Positions 61,684 through 64,000 of a stretch of DNA of 64,000 bases are shown piece by piece. A program made the translations under genes and the position numbers. Position 1 is the stretch's first letter. Each line of letters starts with the position of its first letter. Source of the DNA: Ollibium composti (GTDB taxonomy: Bacteria > Pseudomonadota > Alphaproteobacteria > Rhizobiales > Rhizobiaceae). A model generated the notes under the pieces. That model searched no databases. It saw nothing but the letters and a program-made list of their open reading frames with translations, and was not told the DNA's origin. Location: contig NZ_SSNY01000007.1 of assembly GCF_004801285.1 (NCBI RefSeq), positions 124,001-188,000 of the forward strand. Reading direction: 5' to 3'.

Positions 61684-62787
61684 ATGCCTGTCGAGATTCG
61701 CAAGGCCCGCGCATCTGACGTCGACGCCCTCGCCGCCATCGAGAATGCCGTTTTTCCCGGCGACCGTATCTCCCGCCGGTCCTTCCGCACGCTGATCGAG
61801 CGCGAGACCGCCGAGGCGCTGGTCGCGGAGGCTGACGGCAGCATTGCCGGCTATGCCATCGTTCTCCTGCGTGCCGGGTCCGGCGTCGCGCGCCTCTATT
61901 CGATTGCCGCCGCACCGGGGTTCGGAGGGCAGGGCGTCGGGCGTCTGCTGCTGGACGCTGCCGAGGAGGTGGCTTTCCGGCACGAGCGCATGCTGCTCAG
62001 GCTGGAGGTGCGCGAGGACAACGCGCGCGCCATCCAGGTCTACGAAAAGGCCGGCTATCGCCGCATCGGCCGCGAGGCGGACTACTACGAGGACGGCGCG
62101 AGCGCACTGCGCTACGAAAAGACGTTGCGCGGCGGCGTGCCGGTCACCACCACGGTGCCGTTCTACGAGCAGACCTGCGATTTCACCTGCGGCCCCTGCT
62201 GCCTGATGATGGCGATGGCGCATTTCGACCGCGCCTTCGTGCCCGATCCGGTGATGGAAATCCGCCTGTGGCGCGAGGCGACCACCGTCTTCATGATGTC
62301 CGGCCCCGGCGGCTGCGAACCGTTCGGGCTGGCCGTCGCCGGCCATGAAAGCGGGCTGGCCGCCGAAATCTACGTTTCGTTCTACGGTGCGCTGTTCCTG
62401 CAATCGGTGCGCAGCGCCGAGAAGCGGCGGGTGATGGAACTGGCGCAGGTCGATTTCCGCCGCCGCGCCGAGGGTTACGGCATTCCCGTCAATACCCGTG
62501 CTTTCGCGCTGGACGACATCCGCGCGGCAATCGGCGCGGGTAAGCTGGTGCTGGTGCTCATCAGCGGCTTCCTGATGTTCGGCAAGAAGGTGCCGCATTG
62601 GGTGCTCGCCATCGGCGACGACGGCGATCACATCCTGATCCACGATCCGTGGGTGGAGGACGAGCGGCAGGAAACCACGCTCGACGCCGCCAACATACCG
62701 GTTCCCCACGCCATCTTCATGGCCATGGCGCAGTTCGGCCGCGACGGACTGCGCGCCGCCATCATCCTCGGGAAACGTGAGCCATGA
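61684..62787 (+). CDS. GNAT acetyltransferase fused to a C39-like cysteine peptidase
   Basis: The 367-residue fusion has a GNAT domain in residues about 1-150 (VARLYSIAAAPGFGGQGVGR for acetyl-CoA binding; LEVREDNARAIQVYEKAGYR). It is followed by a papain-like C39 peptidase domain with the cysteine in FYEQTCDFTCGPCCLMMAMA and histidine in KKVPHWVLAIGDD, then IHDPW. C39 domains usually cut leader peptides at double-glycine sites; this one has no transporter. The stop overlaps the next start (ATGA), so it is coupled to an ATP-grasp ligase. Together they suggest synthesis and trimming or acylation of a small peptide. That is inference. Confidence 0.9.
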   Translation: MPVEIRKARASDVDALAAIENAVFPGDRISRRSFRTLIERETAEALVAEADGSIAGYAIVLLRAGSGVARLYSIAAAPGFGGQGVGRLLLDAAEEVAFRHERMLLRLEVREDNARAIQVYEKAGYRRIGREADYYEDGASALRYEKTLRGGVPVTTTVPFYEQTCDFTCGPCCLMMAMAHFDRAFVPDPVMEIRLWREATTVFMMSGPGGCEPFGLAVAGHESGLAAEIYVSFYGALFLQSVRSAEKRRVMELAQVDFRRRAEGYGIPVNTRAFALDDIRAAIGAGKLVLVLISGFLMFGKKVPHWVLAIGDDGDHILIHDPWVEDERQETTLDAANIPVPHAIFMAMAQFGRDGLRAAIILGKREP

Positions 62788-64000
62788 CCTGGGTCGTCCT
62801 TACCGGCAGGCAGAACCATCTCGACCAGGCGGCGACGCCGCACAAGGTCATCACCAACCGCGATTACCTCGCCCATCCGGCGCTGTTTCGCGGCCAGCGC
62901 CCCAAAGTCATCAACCTGTCGAACAGCTACGCCTACCAGAGTCGCGGCTACTACGCTTCGCTGCTGGCCTCGTCACGCGGCCATCGCGTCATCCCCACCG
63001 TCGAGACGATGATCGACCTGTCCGAGCGCAAGCTCTACGAGCACGCGCTGCCGGAACTGGAACTGGCGCTGAACAAGTGCCGCAAGGACCTTGGCGGGTC
63101 CTTTCCTGCCAAGGCGCACGTCTTTTTCGGCATCGGTCCTTCAAAGGCGTGGGATCGCTTCGCCAAGCTCCTGTTCGACTGGTTCAGGGCGCCGGCATTG
63201 GAGGTTTCCATCCTCGACAGCGGCGAATGGGCATCGATCCGCAAGATCGGTTTTTGTCCGCTCGGCCGCATGAGCGAGGAAGACAAGAAGCGCTTTCTCG
63301 ACGCGATGGATGTCTACACGGCCCGCGAATGGCGTGATTCGAAGGCGCGCACGCCGGCCCGCTACACCTTCGCCACGCTGGTCGATCCCCACGAGGAACT
63401 GCCGCCGTCCGAGATCGCCTCGCTGCGCCACTGGGCGCGGATCGCCGAGAAGATGGGCGTCGAGGTCGAGCCGATCACCAAGAAGGACCTCGCCCGCCTC
63501 GCCAATTACGACGCGCTGTTCATCCGCGAGACGACGACGATCTCCAACCATACCTATCGCTTCGCCCGGCGTGCCCAGCAGGAGGGTATGCCGGTGATCG
63601 ACGACCCTCTGTCGATGATCCGCTGCACCAACAAGGTCTACCTGAACGAACTGATGACGGCCAACAAGGTGCCGGTGCCGCCGACGGTGATGATTGCCGG
63701 CCCCGCCGATTTCGAACTGGCGGCCGAGACGCTGGGTTTTCCGCTGGTGCTCAAGATCCCGGATTCGTCCTTCTCGCGCGGCGTCAAGAAATGCTCGACC
63801 TTCGCGGAACTGAAGACGCTCGCGAGCGAATGGATGGAGGAGTCCGACCTCTTGATCGCGCAGAAGTTCATCCCGACCGACTATGACTGGCGCATCGGCG
63901 TTCTCGGCGGCCAGCCGCTGTTCGCCATCCACTATTTGATGGCCAAGAAGCACTGGCAGATCGTCCATCACAAGGCGAGCGGTAAGCCGGACCAGGGCGG
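62784..64000 (+). CDS. RimK-like ATP-grasp ligase with RLAN N-terminal domain (5' part)
   Basis: At least 405 residues are encoded before the window ends; the frame is open at 64000. It starts MTWVVLTGRQNHLDQAATPH at ATG 62784, which overlaps the upstream stop. The N-terminal part (KVINLSNSYAYQSRGYYASL, HRVIPTVETMIDL) is of the RimK-like ATP-grasp N-terminal (RLAN) type. The ATP-grasp core follows (VIDDPLSMIRCTNKVYLNEL, GFPLVLKIPDSSFSRGVKKC, AQKFIPTDYDWRIGVLGGQP). Such ligases join amino acids to peptides or carboxylates using ATP. The catalytic C-terminal segment lies outside the window. Confidence 0.9.
   Translation, partial: MTWVVLTGRQNHLDQAATPHKVITNRDYLAHPALFRGQRPKVINLSNSYAYQSRGYYASLLASSRGHRVIPTVETMIDLSERKLYEHALPELELALNKCRKDLGGSFPAKAHVFFGIGPSKAWDRFAKLLFDWFRAPALEVSILDSGEWASIRKIGFCPLGRMSEEDKKRFLDAMDVYTAREWRDSKARTPARYTFATLVDPHEELPPSEIASLRHWARIAEKMGVEVEPITKKDLARLANYDALFIRETTTISNHTYRFARRAQQEGMPVIDDPLSMIRCTNKVYLNELMTANKVPVPPTVMIAGPADFELAAETLGFPLVLKIPDSSFSRGVKKCSTFAELKTLASEWMEESDLLIAQKFIPTDYDWRIGVLGGQPLFAIHYLMAKKHWQIVHHKASGKPDQG

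Overview
The window is chromosomal, GC-rich DNA from an alphaproteobacterium of the order Hyphomicrobiales, most likely a Mesorhizobium-like member of the Phyllobacteriaceae. This is inferred from gene order and protein families, not from a search. The indicators are cytochrome c maturation genes followed by degP, a two-component pair, glnE and a PleC-type kinase; the run rpoZ-rsh-pyrE-acpS-lepB-rnc-era-recO; an inverted pair of Brucella Omp2-like porins; and a B12-riboswitch-controlled cbtBA locus. Almost all of it is housekeeping DNA. There is no prophage, CRISPR array, transposase or clear genomic island.

Layout. 1-16 kb: ccmE (3' end), ccmF, ccmH; degP with an OmpR-type regulator and sensor kinase; glnE; on the minus strand a pleC-like kinase and pepN; then an EamA transporter. 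16-26 kb: an XRE/MmyB-type regulator divergent from a small membrane protein with a palindrome between them, a degenerate type-4-like uracil-DNA glycosylase, ETF-ubiquinone oxidoreductase, two DUF922 HExxH secreted proteins flanking a membrane-anchored EEP hydrolase, AMP nucleosidase and several small secreted or membrane proteins. 26-34 kb: an orphan branched-chain amino acid binding protein converges on a leucine catabolism operon (tetR-ivd-mccB-mccA). 34-37.5 kb: a cobalamin riboswitch followed by cbtB, cbtA and an unknown secreted protein, with a divergent histidine-phosphatase-like protein that has lost its RHG motif, and a PLP aminotransferase. 37.6-42.2 kb: two divergent porin paralogues around tRNA-Ser(GCT), then a tyrosine recombinase with a lysine/alanine-rich tail.

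42-57 kb: alpha/beta hydrolase and lytic transglycosylase; dapA, smpB; a SnoaL-like/MarR divergent pair sharing a perfect 12+12 bp operator-like palindrome; a family 5 uracil-DNA glycosylase with a NYN-domain protein; then rpoZ, rsh, pyrE, a DUF2062 protein, acpS, lepB, rnc, era and recO, largely with overlapping stops and starts. 57-64 kb: a very large DUF2339 membrane protein, an ECF sigma/anti-sigma pair, and a translationally coupled GNAT-C39 fusion plus RLAN/RimK-type ATP-grasp ligase cut by the window end.

The most interesting items are the GNAT-C39/ATP-grasp amidoligase pair, the cbtBA cluster with its unknown third gene and non-catalytic phosphatase-like neighbour, the uracil-DNA glycosylase homologue retaining only two of four iron-sulfur cysteines, the cluster of GANTC (CcrM) sites before pleC, and the inverted porin duplication. 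All calls come from reading the sequence. No homology search or structure prediction was run.
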